64,000 nt of DNA from Eleginops maclovinus (Eukaryota > Chordata > Actinopteri > Perciformes > Eleginopidae): contig NC_086370.1 of NCBI RefSeq assembly GCF_036324505.1, positions 6,442,012 through 6,506,011 on the forward strand. The letters are read 5' to 3'. This document shows, piece by piece, positions 53,265-62,060 of this stretch. Positions within the stretch are counted from its first letter, which is position 1, and the number at the start of each line of letters is the position of its first letter. Position numbers and translations under genes: made by a program. Under the pieces are notes generated by a model that saw only the letters and a list, made by a program, of their open reading frames with translations, did not search any database and was not told the origin of the DNA.

Positions 53265-53600
53265 TCGCCAGAAGTTTTAAAGCTAAAGTTAGCCTACAAA
53301 CAAACTACATTATGGTTGCATGGCTGCGCGTCCCCATCGCTAAGCTAAAGGCGGCTGATGTTCAGTGTGATGAAGTTTAGTAGTGTCATTTAGCCACTTG
53401 TTAGCAACTGCCGATTTTATGATGTATAGAAGCTTCAGTCTCAAGCTTGTGTTAACTAAAGATCTTATTTCGGTAACCAACGAAAAGTATGTTGAAAAGA
53501 ATGCTGACTATCGGAACAGGAACAGGAAACAGGAAGTGGTAAAGGCTAACTCATATCCGAGTTTAAGGACTCAATCCAGCCCCACACAACACTCGTGTGG
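53265..53600 (+). repeat. Dispersed repeat family A, copy 5
   Basis: CGCTAAGCTAAAGGCGGCTG, CATTTAGCCACTTGTTAGCA, then GAGTTTAAGGACTCAATCC near the right end. It ends about 90 bases before the LTR element. Confidence 0.7.
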
Positions 53601-53687
53601 CTAATTCTGACTACTGTTTATTTTCACATTTGGAAAGCCTTCTTAAAAAAATGTAAAAGAAAAAAACAGAGGCTGAAGAATAACCTG

Positions 53688-53692
53688 GTGAC
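53688..53692 (+). other. Target site duplication, left (GTGAC)
   Basis: GTGAC directly before the left LTR, repeated at 58460-58464 directly after the right LTR. Confidence 0.95.
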
Positions 53693-53888
53693 TGTTTCAT
53701 TCTGCCCTGTCTCTACCCGACACAGAATGGACGATTAAAGCATATTCCAGTTTGCTTACACTGTTTATTTCAATCTATCTCTGGCTCACAACATAGTACT
53801 TGCAACTCTGAACAGCTACCGTTCCTAGGTGTCACACTCTAACATGTCCGTGTTGAAACAAACACTACATAACAATACTATTGTTACA
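53693..53888 (-). repeat. 3' LTR (left on plus strand), 196 bp
   Basis: TGTTTCATTCTGCCC...ACTATTGTTACA on plus; same length as, and apparently identical to, 58264-58459. Confidence 0.95.
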
Positions 53889-53912
53889 TCCTTTTTCTTT
53901 TCCTTTTGTAGT
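53889..53912 (-). other. Polypurine tract of the LTR element
   Basis: On the minus strand AAAAGGAAAAGAAAAAGGA directly abuts the 3' LTR: the primer for plus-strand DNA synthesis. Confidence 0.85.
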
Positions 53913-54166
53913 GTGATATATTATTCAACAGTCTTACCTCACTAACACCACCTAACTGTAAACCTAAACCATGTCACTTTATTTGTATCTTCTGCTAACA
54001 ATAAACACATTACCAACTAAAAATGTGTTCCTTATCAATGTTGAAAATAACTCTTCTCTCTGTGACATCACAAGCAATATTGTACAAACAACATTTAACA
54101 ATGCTTTCCAACATGTCCTCCTTTTTTTTTTTTTTTTTATTATTTTCAGAGTCCTTATACCACAGT

Positions 54167-57100
54167 TCAGCCTGCATAGTCCTTCAGGTACCCTGGCCTA
54201 ACAACTGCTCGACCAGATTTGGTAGTTACAGTCTGTTGTGTGTCACCCACGACTCTGTCAGGGGTTGCAACAGTCTCTGGTGTTGTGTGAGTTTCTTCAG
54301 TCACTGTGTGGTTCGCCACACTGGGTGCTGTGCCCTGGTCCCGTCTTAGGTGACGTCGATTCCTCCGAAGAACACCTCCAGTGTCCAGCTGTACTGCATA
54401 GGACCTGTGGTCCACAGGATTCACCACCGTAGCCTTTCTCCAGACTGTGTGGGGATCAAACGGCTGTATTCTAACACGGTCTCCCCGTTTCAGTATATCC
54501 ATGTCCTTGGCTGTCCTGTTGAAGTATTTGGCTTGTCTCCTTTGCCTGTCAATCAGTTCTCGTGTTGTTTGTTTTACCTCTGGCTGCAGAAGACTATCCC
54601 TTGTTGGTAGTAGGGTTCTGGTTCTCCTACACAGCAGTCTCTGAGCTGGGCTTGTCTTTAGTCCTTCAGTTGGTGTGTTGCGGTGATCCAACATTGACAG
54701 GTATGGGTCCTCTCCTGCAGCTTTGGCTTTCCTCATCAGTCGTTTTGCTGTTTTCACAGCAGACTCTGCCTTCCCGTTGCTTTGTGGGTATCCAGGAGAT
54801 GAAGTTCTGTGCTGAAACTCCCACAGCTGACAGAAACGCTGGAACTCTTGGGAATTGTACTGTGGCCCGTTATCCGAAACAACTACATCTGGAATACCCT
54901 GACGGGCAAAGTGAGCCTTCAGCTTCCTTATCACAGTACTTGATTTTGTATCTGGTAAGTAGTCGATTTCCCAAAAGTTGGAATAGTAATCCACTGTAAT
55001 TAGGTAGTCTTTGTTGTCATAAGTGAACAAATCTGTACCAACCCTGGCCCACGGTCTACTTGGTACCTCATGTGGATGTAATGTCTCTTTTTGTTGTTTT
55101 ACATCAACTGATCTGCAAATGTCACATTTTGCTATGAATGTCTTAATATGTTCGTTCATTCCCGGCCAGTAGACACATTCTCTCGCGCGCCTGAGGCATC
55201 CTTCCACCCCCAGGTGAGCGGAGTGAATACGGCGGATGATCTCATTGCGGAGTGTGTCCGGGATGACAGCTCTCTCTCCTCTGAAAATGATTTCATCCTG
55301 AACGCTCAGTTCCTCTTGGAATGAGTAGTAGTGCATGATGTCCATTGGTGTGTCTTTCTTATTTGGTGGCCATCCCTTTTGAATGGTCTTATTTAGTGTC
55401 TGTAGTGTTTTGTCTTCTCGGGTAGCAGAGCGGATTGTGCTTAATCTCTCTTCTGAGATTGGTAGGTAGTCTACCATGTTGATCGTCTCAATCTCCGCTT
55501 CCACTGAACCTGTAGTGGAGCTCTCCATCAAGTATGCTCTGCTCAAGGTATCTGCAAGCAACATGTCACGTCCAGGGACATAGTTCACATCTATGTCATA
55601 TCTCTGAAGCCTGAGCAACATTCTTTGGAGTCTCTTTGGTGCGCTCAACAGCGGCTTCTTGACAATGTTCTCCAACGGCTTATGGTCACTCTGTACTGTC
55701 ACTTTTCGGCCATAAGTATATTGATGGAATTTTTCCATCCCAAAGACAATAGCCAAACATTCCTTTTCGATTTGGGCATAGCCCCTTTCCGTCTGTGTCA
55801 GTGCTCTGCTCCCGAAGGCTACAGGCTCCCCTTTTTGTGTCAGTGCTGCTCCTAGCCCCGTTTCTGATGCGTCACACTGCAATGTCAGTTCCTCATTTGG
55901 GTTGTAGTATTTAAGTACAGGTGCTTTGGCTATCTTGTCCTTTAGCCTGCAGAACGCTTCGTCATGCATCTCTGTCCAATCCCACATATTGTCTCTGTGT
56001 GTGAGCTGTCTCAGTATCTCGCAGTCGTCCGATAGGTGTTGATAGAATTTAGAGAGATAATTCACCATGCCAACAAGTCTCTGTACGCCTTTCACGTCTG
56101 TTGGTCTCGGCATGTCCCTCACTGCTTGAACCTTATCGGGGTCAATTTTCAGTCCATCGGCTGTCAGCAGGTGTCCGATGTATGGTACTTCCTGTTTTCT
56201 CAGCCTGAACTTGTCTGCGTTCAGTTTTATGTTCTTTTCTCTGCATCTGTTTAGAAACTGTCTCACTTTCGCATCGTGGTCTTTGTTGGCCATCTCTTGT
56301 GTATGACCTTCACCTGTGATCAATACATCATCGGCTATGATGTATATGCCCGGCAGCCCCTCCAGCGCTTGTGTCAGCTTCAGCTGGAAAATCTCAGGTG
56401 CTGGGCTGATTCCCATAGGCATCCTGAGCCACCGAAATCTGCCAAACGGTGTCGAGAATGTAGTCAGATAGCTCGACTCCTCCTCCAGTTTGACGTGCCA
56501 AAACCCATGTTTTACATCACATACTGTAAACACCTTTGCTCTAGAGAGGTCTGGGAGGATGTCATCGATGGTAGGAAGGGGAAAATGGCTGCGCTTCAGT
56601 GCCTTGTTGAGTGGTCTGGGGTCGATGCATATCCTAGGCTTCCCATTAGGTTTCTGCACAGTGACCAGACTGCTGATCCACTCCGTGCTTTTCTCCACCG
56701 GTGTGATGATCTCTCTCCTTTGAAGATCCTTTAGTTCTTCCTTCAGTGGAGTCATCATGGCAACAGGGACTCGTCGTTTAGGAAGTTTCACTGGCTCCAC
56801 CCTCTCATCGATCTCAATCCTGTACTCTCCTTCCAGGCAGCCATCACCTGTGAACACATCTCCGAACTCCTTCTTTATTTGTTTGATAGTTAGTTCACAC
56901 TGAGATGGTTCCTCTTCAGTTACGATGCTGTCTATAGCTAGAATGTTCTCATATTGTACTTTGATCAGTTTCATAGCTTCACTTGTCTTCCTGCCAAGCA
57001 GTGGCAGTTTGCAGTCCTCATTCACTACCACAAACTCCAGCCGGTATAGTTTGTGGTTTCTCGGGTTCCTCACCTTCACCTTGCATTTTCCAAGTGGATG

Positions 57101-57772
57101 CAGCTTGGTTTTGTTGTACATAATCAGCACTTTCTTTGTGCGTTCCATCTGAGTGTCTGGATTCAATAGATTTATGGGGATTACATTACAGGTAGCTCCA
57201 CAATCTATTTGAAACTTCACAAGCTCTTTGCCTACCAGCATCCCTGCAAAAAGCTGGCTGTTCTTGGCTTTGTCATCTCTGGTCTCATTGCCAGTCTTTG
57301 TCAGTATCTCTGTAGTATTGACAGTCATGACGTCCTCATAATCATCACTGTCCTCTTCAGTCACATAGTGTACCTGTTTTCCTCTTTTCCATTTCTCTGT
57401 ATTGGATTTGCACCTGACTGCAAAGTGATTTTCTTTACCACATTTTTTGCAGCGCTTTCCAAAGGCTGGACATTTGGCCTTGTTCCTTTCATGTGTCTTC
57501 CCACAGAACATGCATGACACAGTGTCCATGTTTTTATCTTGCCTTGCTATCTGTTTCACTATGTGTACTTCTTCCACTGTGCTTCCTTCAATGGTTTTGC
57601 TATTTTCACGTGACAACTCTGTAGCTCTGCACAACTGTAGACACTTGTCCAATGTCAGCTTTCCCTTTCTGAGTAATCTCTCTCTCAGTCCTGAGTTGTT
57701 GTTGCCACATACTATTCTATCACGTATAAGTGAGTCCTTTATGTCTCCAAAGTTACATGTGCTGGCTAACAC
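54167..57772 (-). CDS. Ty3/gypsy gag (C-terminal part)-pol polyprotein
   Basis: About 1,200 residues; the real frame enters from gag, as the first codon here (GTG) is not a start. Visible parts, with residues counted from 57772: the end of the capsid; two zinc knuckles, the second a C-x2-C-x4-H-x4-C at 108-121; a protease with Asp-Cys-Gly-Ala at 190-193; reverse transcriptase with Asp419 and Ala-Asp-Asp at 480-482 (in place of the usual Tyr-x-Asp-Asp); RNase H with Asp634, Glu669, Asp696 and Asp741; and integrase with His850, His853, Cys883 and Cys886 and a D914-D967-E1003 (D-x52-D-x35-E) triad. It has no chromodomain and no stop codon inside. All catalytic residues appear present. Confidence 0.93.
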   Translation of the reverse strand: MLASTCNFGDIKDSLIRDRIVCGNNNSGLRERLLRKGKLTLDKCLQLCRATELSRENSKTIEGSTVEEVHIVKQIARQDKNMDTVSCMFCGKTHERNKAKCPAFGKRCKKCGKENHFAVRCKSNTEKWKRGKQVHYVTEEDSDDYEDVMTVNTTEILTKTGNETRDDKAKNSQLFAGMLVGKELVKFQIDCGATCNVIPINLLNPDTQMERTKKVLIMYNKTKLHPLGKCKVKVRNPRNHKLYRLEFVVVNEDCKLPLLGRKTSEAMKLIKVQYENILAIDSIVTEEEPSQCELTIKQIKKEFGDVFTGDGCLEGEYRIEIDERVEPVKLPKRRVPVAMMTPLKEELKDLQRREIITPVEKSTEWISSLVTVQKPNGKPRICIDPRPLNKALKRSHFPLPTIDDILPDLSRAKVFTVCDVKHGFWHVKLEEESSYLTTFSTPFGRFRWLRMPMGISPAPEIFQLKLTQALEGLPGIYIIADDVLITGEGHTQEMANKDHDAKVRQFLNRCREKNIKLNADKFRLRKQEVPYIGHLLTADGLKIDPDKVQAVRDMPRPTDVKGVQRLVGMVNYLSKFYQHLSDDCEILRQLTHRDNMWDWTEMHDEAFCRLKDKIAKAPVLKYYNPNEELTLQCDASETGLGAALTQKGEPVAFGSRALTQTERGYAQIEKECLAIVFGMEKFHQYTYGRKVTVQSDHKPLENIVKKPLLSAPKRLQRMLLRLQRYDIDVNYVPGRDMLLADTLSRAYLMESSTTGSVEAEIETINMVDYLPISEERLSTIRSATREDKTLQTLNKTIQKGWPPNKKDTPMDIMHYYSFQEELSVQDEIIFRGERAVIPDTLRNEIIRRIHSAHLGVEGCLRRARECVYWPGMNEHIKTFIAKCDICRSVDVKQQKETLHPHEVPSRPWARVGTDLFTYDNKDYLITVDYYSNFWEIDYLPDTKSSTVIRKLKAHFARQGIPDVVVSDNGPQYNSQEFQRFCQLWEFQHRTSSPGYPQSNGKAESAVKTAKRLMRKAKAAGEDPYLSMLDHRNTPTEGLKTSPAQRLLCRRTRTLLPTRDSLLQPEVKQTTRELIDRQRRQAKYFNRTAKDMDILKRGDRVRIQPFDPHTVWRKATVVNPVDHRSYAVQLDTGGVLRRNRRHLRRDQGTAPSVANHTVTEETHTTPETVATPDRVVGDTQQTVTTKSGRAVVRPGYLKDYAG

Positions 57773-58124
57773 TCTTGAGATCAGTTACATACGTATCAAT
57801 GTTTTCATCCCGTCCTTGATTTCTCATGAAAAAACGATACCTTTCTACTGTCTCATTTACCTTAGGGTTGCAATGTTCATCAAATTTTCCAATCAGTTCA
57901 CTGAGTTTCCTCCTGGGAGAAGTCACATCGCTCATCAAAGTTTCACAAAGTTCCCTACCGGTCTCTCCGATCAGGTAGTAGAACAGTTTCACTCTTACAT
58001 CCTCTGCCGCCTCAGGCATGGAAAGATCCATGTATAGTGTAAACTCCTCCTTCCATGATTTCCAAGCCTTCGCTATGTTGCCGGTGTCCAAACACAATGT
58101 CGGTGGAGGTTTCAAACCTTCCAT
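57753..58124 (-). CDS. Ty3/gypsy gag, N-terminal part
   Basis: ATG at 58124; 123 residues starting MEGLKPPPTLCLDTGNIAKA with WKSWKEEFTLYM and YLIGETGRELCETL. This is the capsid-like gag of this element group. The frame ends at TAA (57755-57753), shortly after VTDLKS. The protein logic continues one base over in the pol frame, so a +1 shift is needed around 57775-57765. This is either an inactivating indel or a frameshift site. Confidence 0.88.
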   Translation of the reverse strand: MEGLKPPPTLCLDTGNIAKAWKSWKEEFTLYMDLSMPEAAEDVRVKLFYYLIGETGRELCETLMSDVTSPRRKLSELIGKFDEHCNPKVNETVERYRFFMRNQGRDENIDTYVTDLKSVSQHM

Positions 58125-58234
58125 TTTTCACTGCCGACTGACTGGAGCGTCCTCTTCAACTCCCGCGATTTTCTTGTTAGCCGGCCCGCTAACGATAGGT
58201 AGTTAGCGGCACCGTAGAAGTCCGTTTTTCTGCT

Positions 58235-58263
58235 CCGTCCTCTTTAAGTTTCCGCTGCCACCA
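58235..58263 (-). other. Primer-binding site, probably tRNA-Leu
   Basis: On the minus strand, directly after the 5' LTR, TGGTGGCAGCGG is complementary to the 3' end (CCGCTGCCACCA) that I remember for a vertebrate tRNA-Leu. Twelve bases match from memory. Confidence 0.65.
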
Positions 58264-58459
58264 TGTTTCATTCTGCCCTGTCTCTACCCGACACAGAATG
58301 GACGATTAAAGCATATTCCAGTTTGCTTACACTGTTTATTTCAATCTATCTCTGGCTCACAACATAGTACTTGCAACTCTGAACAGCTACCGTTCCTAGG
58401 TGTCACACTCTAACATGTCCGTGTTGAAACAAACACTACATAACAATACTATTGTTACA
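58264..58459 (-). repeat. 5' LTR (right on plus strand), 196 bp
   Basis: Same sequence as 53693-53888 by visual comparison; followed by the GTGAC duplication (58460-58464). Confidence 0.95.
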
Positions 58460-58464
58460 GTGAC

Positions 58465-59457
58465 CAACAGCTTCCTAATAGGGCAAGGCTCATTTTTAGC
58501 GGCAACATTTAGCTTAGGTTGTAATTTTGTCCATTTTAGAGAATATATATATATATTTTTTTTATAATTTCGTTTTCAAATTCAAAAACAAAATGATTCT
58601 ACTCAAAATGTTTATTCGGCTTAAAACAGAGAGAGAAATATAATGGATATGATGTTTCTATGATAGCCTATGTGATGAGTGCTGCGTCCTGGCGGCTTAC
58701 CATATGGCAGCGGGGACATGGAGAATCTCTCGCCCTCTAGTTTTCTTCATCTATGCCAAGCTCTGTTGTTCCTCCTCCATCCCTTCCCCTCCCTCACTTC
58801 CGTCAGAGAACTCACCATGCTGAGCTGCTCGGATGTGCTCCCCCCCCCCCCCCCCCCCCCCCCCCCCACTCCCTCCTTCCCACCATCTATCCGCCCATCT
58901 TTTTCTTATTCTGTATCTAACTCTATCTTTTTGATTTAGATTGTACTTATTTTATTTAGTTAATGTATGTATTCTTTCAAAGTGTTGATTATAAATTCCC
59001 CAAAGGACAAAAGAGAAATGTTCCCAAATCCCAAAAGACAAGAAAAGTGGTGATGCATTTCATAATTGTGTTATAATAAGGTATGAGAATATTTGATGCT
59101 TCTGATGGTGGCTCACAAAACCAACTCTCTCTCCTTCCTCCTCCTTCCTTCCCACTACTCTTCTCACCTCTCCCTTCCTCCTCTTTCTCTGGATACACTT
59201 CACTCCTTATTCTCGCTCTTAGCTTGTTTTTTTCATTTTAACACTTTTTCTGTCCAACTCTCCATCGTGCCTCCCATATTCCTTCAAAATGGTTCTCAAG
59301 AAAAGTGCCTGTAAAATCTCAGAACTAGGTAAAAAGGATTGTTCTTTTTTTTTTTTTTAAGTAATCCAGATTCAACCAATAAACAGAAGTCTGAATTGGT
59401 CATTTTGTTGGGCATACTTCTCTTAGCACATTGTGTTGTGCAGCACTGTGAACACTA
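58465..59457. other. Unrecognised sequence with poly-C run
   Basis: 58840-58867 is a run of 28 C. Pyrimidine-rich patches (CCTCCTCCTTCC) surround it and 59120-59190. No gene recognised. Confidence 0.5.
58840..58867 (+). repeat. Poly-C run
   Basis: 28 consecutive C on plus; exact length is likely uncertain from sequencing. Confidence 0.95.
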
Positions 59458-60240
59458 GGGCCCTTTCATAGTCTACGCAAGCTACGCGGATGCATTGAGC
59501 TACGCAAGGAGGGTTTGACGTGTAGGCCTACTTGCGTAGCAAAATGTGTAGTCCAGATTTTTGTAACGCGACGCAAGCGCGACTGCCATTTCATACGTTT
59601 CCGATAGGGGTGCTGATGAGAATTACTGTACTGTACTTTACTGTACTGTACTAAATCGCTATTAACAGAAGTACTATAGCAACCATGGCTGACAACGACG
59701 AGCATCTCTGTGAATTAGTTTGTGTGCACCAGCATCTTTATGACACTGCGAGCACTTCACATTCAGATAGAAACGCAGTTGAAAATGCATGGTGAGAAAT
59801 AGCGCTGGACTTATATATCGATGTTGATACCATTAAAAAAAAGTGGAAGCAGATGAGGGACCGGTTCGTGCGAGCCCAGAGAAAATGGAAGCAGGCAGCA
59901 AAAAGTGACGCGGGGCAGCTGAGTTTTGGCTACCCCGCAATACTTTCTTGTCTCGGTTGTTTTGCTGAGTACGTCAAGCTGCCAGTGATTCAGGAGAAGC
60001 AAAATGAGGCACTCCTCTTCTGTAGCCATTTTTCTTTTTTCTGCCAGACAGACAGGTCACCAGAGACTCTGCTACCCCCTATTGGATGAGTGGTGTATCC
60101 CATCTGACAAAGCACAGCGCAGCAAATGACGTAGTTGCAAACGCAAGGTTCACGCGCGTATTTTTAGTACATACAGAACGCGCGTGAACCTTGCGTTTAC
60201 AACTGCGTCCGCGTAGCTTGCCTAGACTATGAAAGGGCCC
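59458..60240 (+). mobile_element. Harbinger-like element carrying a MADF gene
   Basis: 37-bp terminal inverted repeats (GGGCCCTTTCATAGTCTACG... at left; the same reversed at 60204-60240) with about two mismatches. Flanking triplets are CTA and TTA, close to but not the same as a 3-bp duplication. A perfect 21-bp palindrome (60139-60159 / 60178-60198) lies beside the right end. Inside is a MADF-domain frame, the second protein of many PIF/Harbinger elements. No transposase is present. Confidence 0.78.
59685..60089 (+). pseudogene. MADF (Myb/SANT-like) domain protein, broken by a stop
   Basis: ATG at 59685 opens MADNDEHLCELVCVHQHLYD, then RNAVENAW. A TGA stop follows where the family has an Arg-Glu-Ile-Ala continuation. 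The same frame goes on as EIALDLYIDVDTIKKKWKQM and RDRFVRAQRKWKQ, the third helix of a MADF domain that binds transposon ends. So one nonsense change breaks an otherwise readable domain. Confidence 0.72.
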
Positions 60241-62033
60241 TTATGCAGTGCATAAACATCGAGTGTAATATTGTTTTAAAATGCACACATCTGCTGTGCC
60301 CTCACCGAGAAGAGAAATGCTGTACACCAGTACACCGACGATACATTACTAAATAAGTGAAGCATGGGCCAAAGAGGAACTTTTAATATTTTGGAGCAGA
60401 TCAGAAATCACAAGCCTAGATTGTCGATGTTAGGTGGTTATCTAGCTAGCTATCTGGCTAGCAATGATCGTAAACAGTTCTAAATCAATACAGACTGCTC
60501 ATTTAACACCATACAAATAAATGGTGGCTTGTCTTCAACACAAGTGGTATGGTACTTAAATAGTGAAAAAAACACATGTATAACTTAAAGTGCTGTGTTT
60601 ACCTCCAACAAGAAAGTAATGTTGGCGGTACCGTTTGTCGGTTTGTTTGTTCTGTTTGTTAGCAGGATTATGGAAATACTAATAGCACGATTAATAGGGG
60701 CCAGCGAATCACAAGTGAGTTCTCAGAGTGCCTTTAGGTACTTCACAATGTCCTAGAGGGTTAATAGGTAATATCAGACCTCCAGTGTTTTATTCATGTT
60801 GGCCCTACAGTATGGGGGTCACCAGCTCATAGTTTACCACAAACTCTGTGCTTATAATTCGCTTATAATTGATCCCGATGCACTTCAGGTAAATGTAATG
60901 GGCACACCATGTGCTACTGCATGCCTGATGTCTTATAAAGACTACTTCCAACTAATTACAAAATAATAATGAAGCAAGAAATACAATAATTGTTTTACTT
61001 TTAATGAGGTCTCTGGACTTTTCAATGTGTGGTAAGAATGGGGTATATTAGGGAGGATTTCGTAACATGAGCTGTGTTACCACTTGCTGTCAATGAGCCG
61101 ACAACAACAGACCCCCTCAACCCACCTGTCATTTTATTGATTAATTAAGTCCCAACCTGGCATTTGGATAAATAGACCAGTGACAATCATAAGCTCTGAA
61201 CCTCATCACCATTCTTACCCGAGGGAATGTTCAAGAGCAGAGCAGGACCATAGCATTTTCCTCCAAATGAAATAAAATGTGACAAGAAGAGTGCTTAAAT
61301 AGACACTGAACTGTCACACAAACCCACTCATTAACAAACAAACACACACCATTCTTTTGGACTAATAAGGAAGGGTTAACCACACAGTTCAGAAGACTGA
61401 AGGAGAGACGTACAGAAATAAAACACAAAAAAACAAGCTCCTAAGAAATAACAGAATAAAGATAACTAGAACAATATATACAAGAAAAACCGGGGAAGAG
61501 ATAGACAGAGGGTGGGATGGAGGGCGGGATGAGAGAGAGAGGAGGGACAGATGGAGAGAGCACCAGAGCCAACAGCAGAGCTAAGTGGGTAGTGTGCTCC
61601 CCAGACAGTGCTCCATATGGCCTGGCAACGCCATACACAGCCAGGCAGCACAACAAACCTATACACAGGATGTACATACACTGACATACACAGCATGTAT
61701 ATGCAGATACCCGAATATTCCTCGACACAAATAAGTACATGTAGCATTGCTATGTACATATACATACACAAAGCTTGATCCGATGGGGTTGCCTCGAACA
61801 ATTGTTTTCATTATCCATTTATCTGCTGACTGTCTTCTGGATGAATCATTGGGTATGTAAAATGTTTTGAATGAAAAATTCCCCTTAGCTATTAAATCGA
61901 TTCTCAAAATAGTTGGTGATTCTGCCACGCCAAAAATATCCAATGTGAAAATGGTTTCGCCCTTTTTTATTTTTGAATTGTGAAATTTACTGGAAAAATT
62001 GTTGAGTGTGGCCAAATATATGTCAGTTGCTTG
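60241..62033. other. Unrecognised AT-rich sequence
   Basis: No gene or repeat family recognised; 61490-61560 is purine-rich. Short frames only. Confidence 0.45.
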
Positions 62034-62060
62034 CTTGTTGTTGTTGTTGTTGTTGTTGTT
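62034..62060 (+). repeat. TTG trinucleotide repeat
   Basis: About nine TTG units. Confidence 0.95.

Larger units (their letters stand above)
53693..58459 (-). mobile_element. Ty3/gypsy-type LTR retrotransposon, near-complete, young
   Basis: 4,767 bases, minus orientation. Two 196-base LTRs that look identical by eye begin TGT and end ACA, flanked by GTGAC duplications. Domain order is gag - zinc knuckle - protease - reverse transcriptase - RNase H - integrase, which defines Ty3/gypsy; no envelope gene follows. A purine tract precedes the 3' LTR, and a primer-binding site follows the 5' LTR. I lean to the Mag/SURL-like branch, but that is tentative. The only damage I see is a frame break within gag near 57770. 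Confidence 0.95.

Noticed and set aside
54238..54644. Plus-strand frames inside the retrotransposon
   Set aside because: They are antisense shadows of the continuous pol frame.
56276..56734. 152-codon plus-strand frame
   Set aside because: Antisense of the reverse-transcriptase coding region, without any protein-like motif.
53693..58459. Endogenous retrovirus
   Set aside because: No envelope frame follows integrase before the 3' LTR, and domain order and pol sequence fit a Ty3/gypsy retrotransposon.
58679..58740. Possible extra RIM exon (minus: ...RFSMSPLPY|GTAAGC)
   Set aside because: The donor is good, but the upstream AG has no pyrimidine tract, the peptide does not match RIM, and its phase link to other exons is unsupported.
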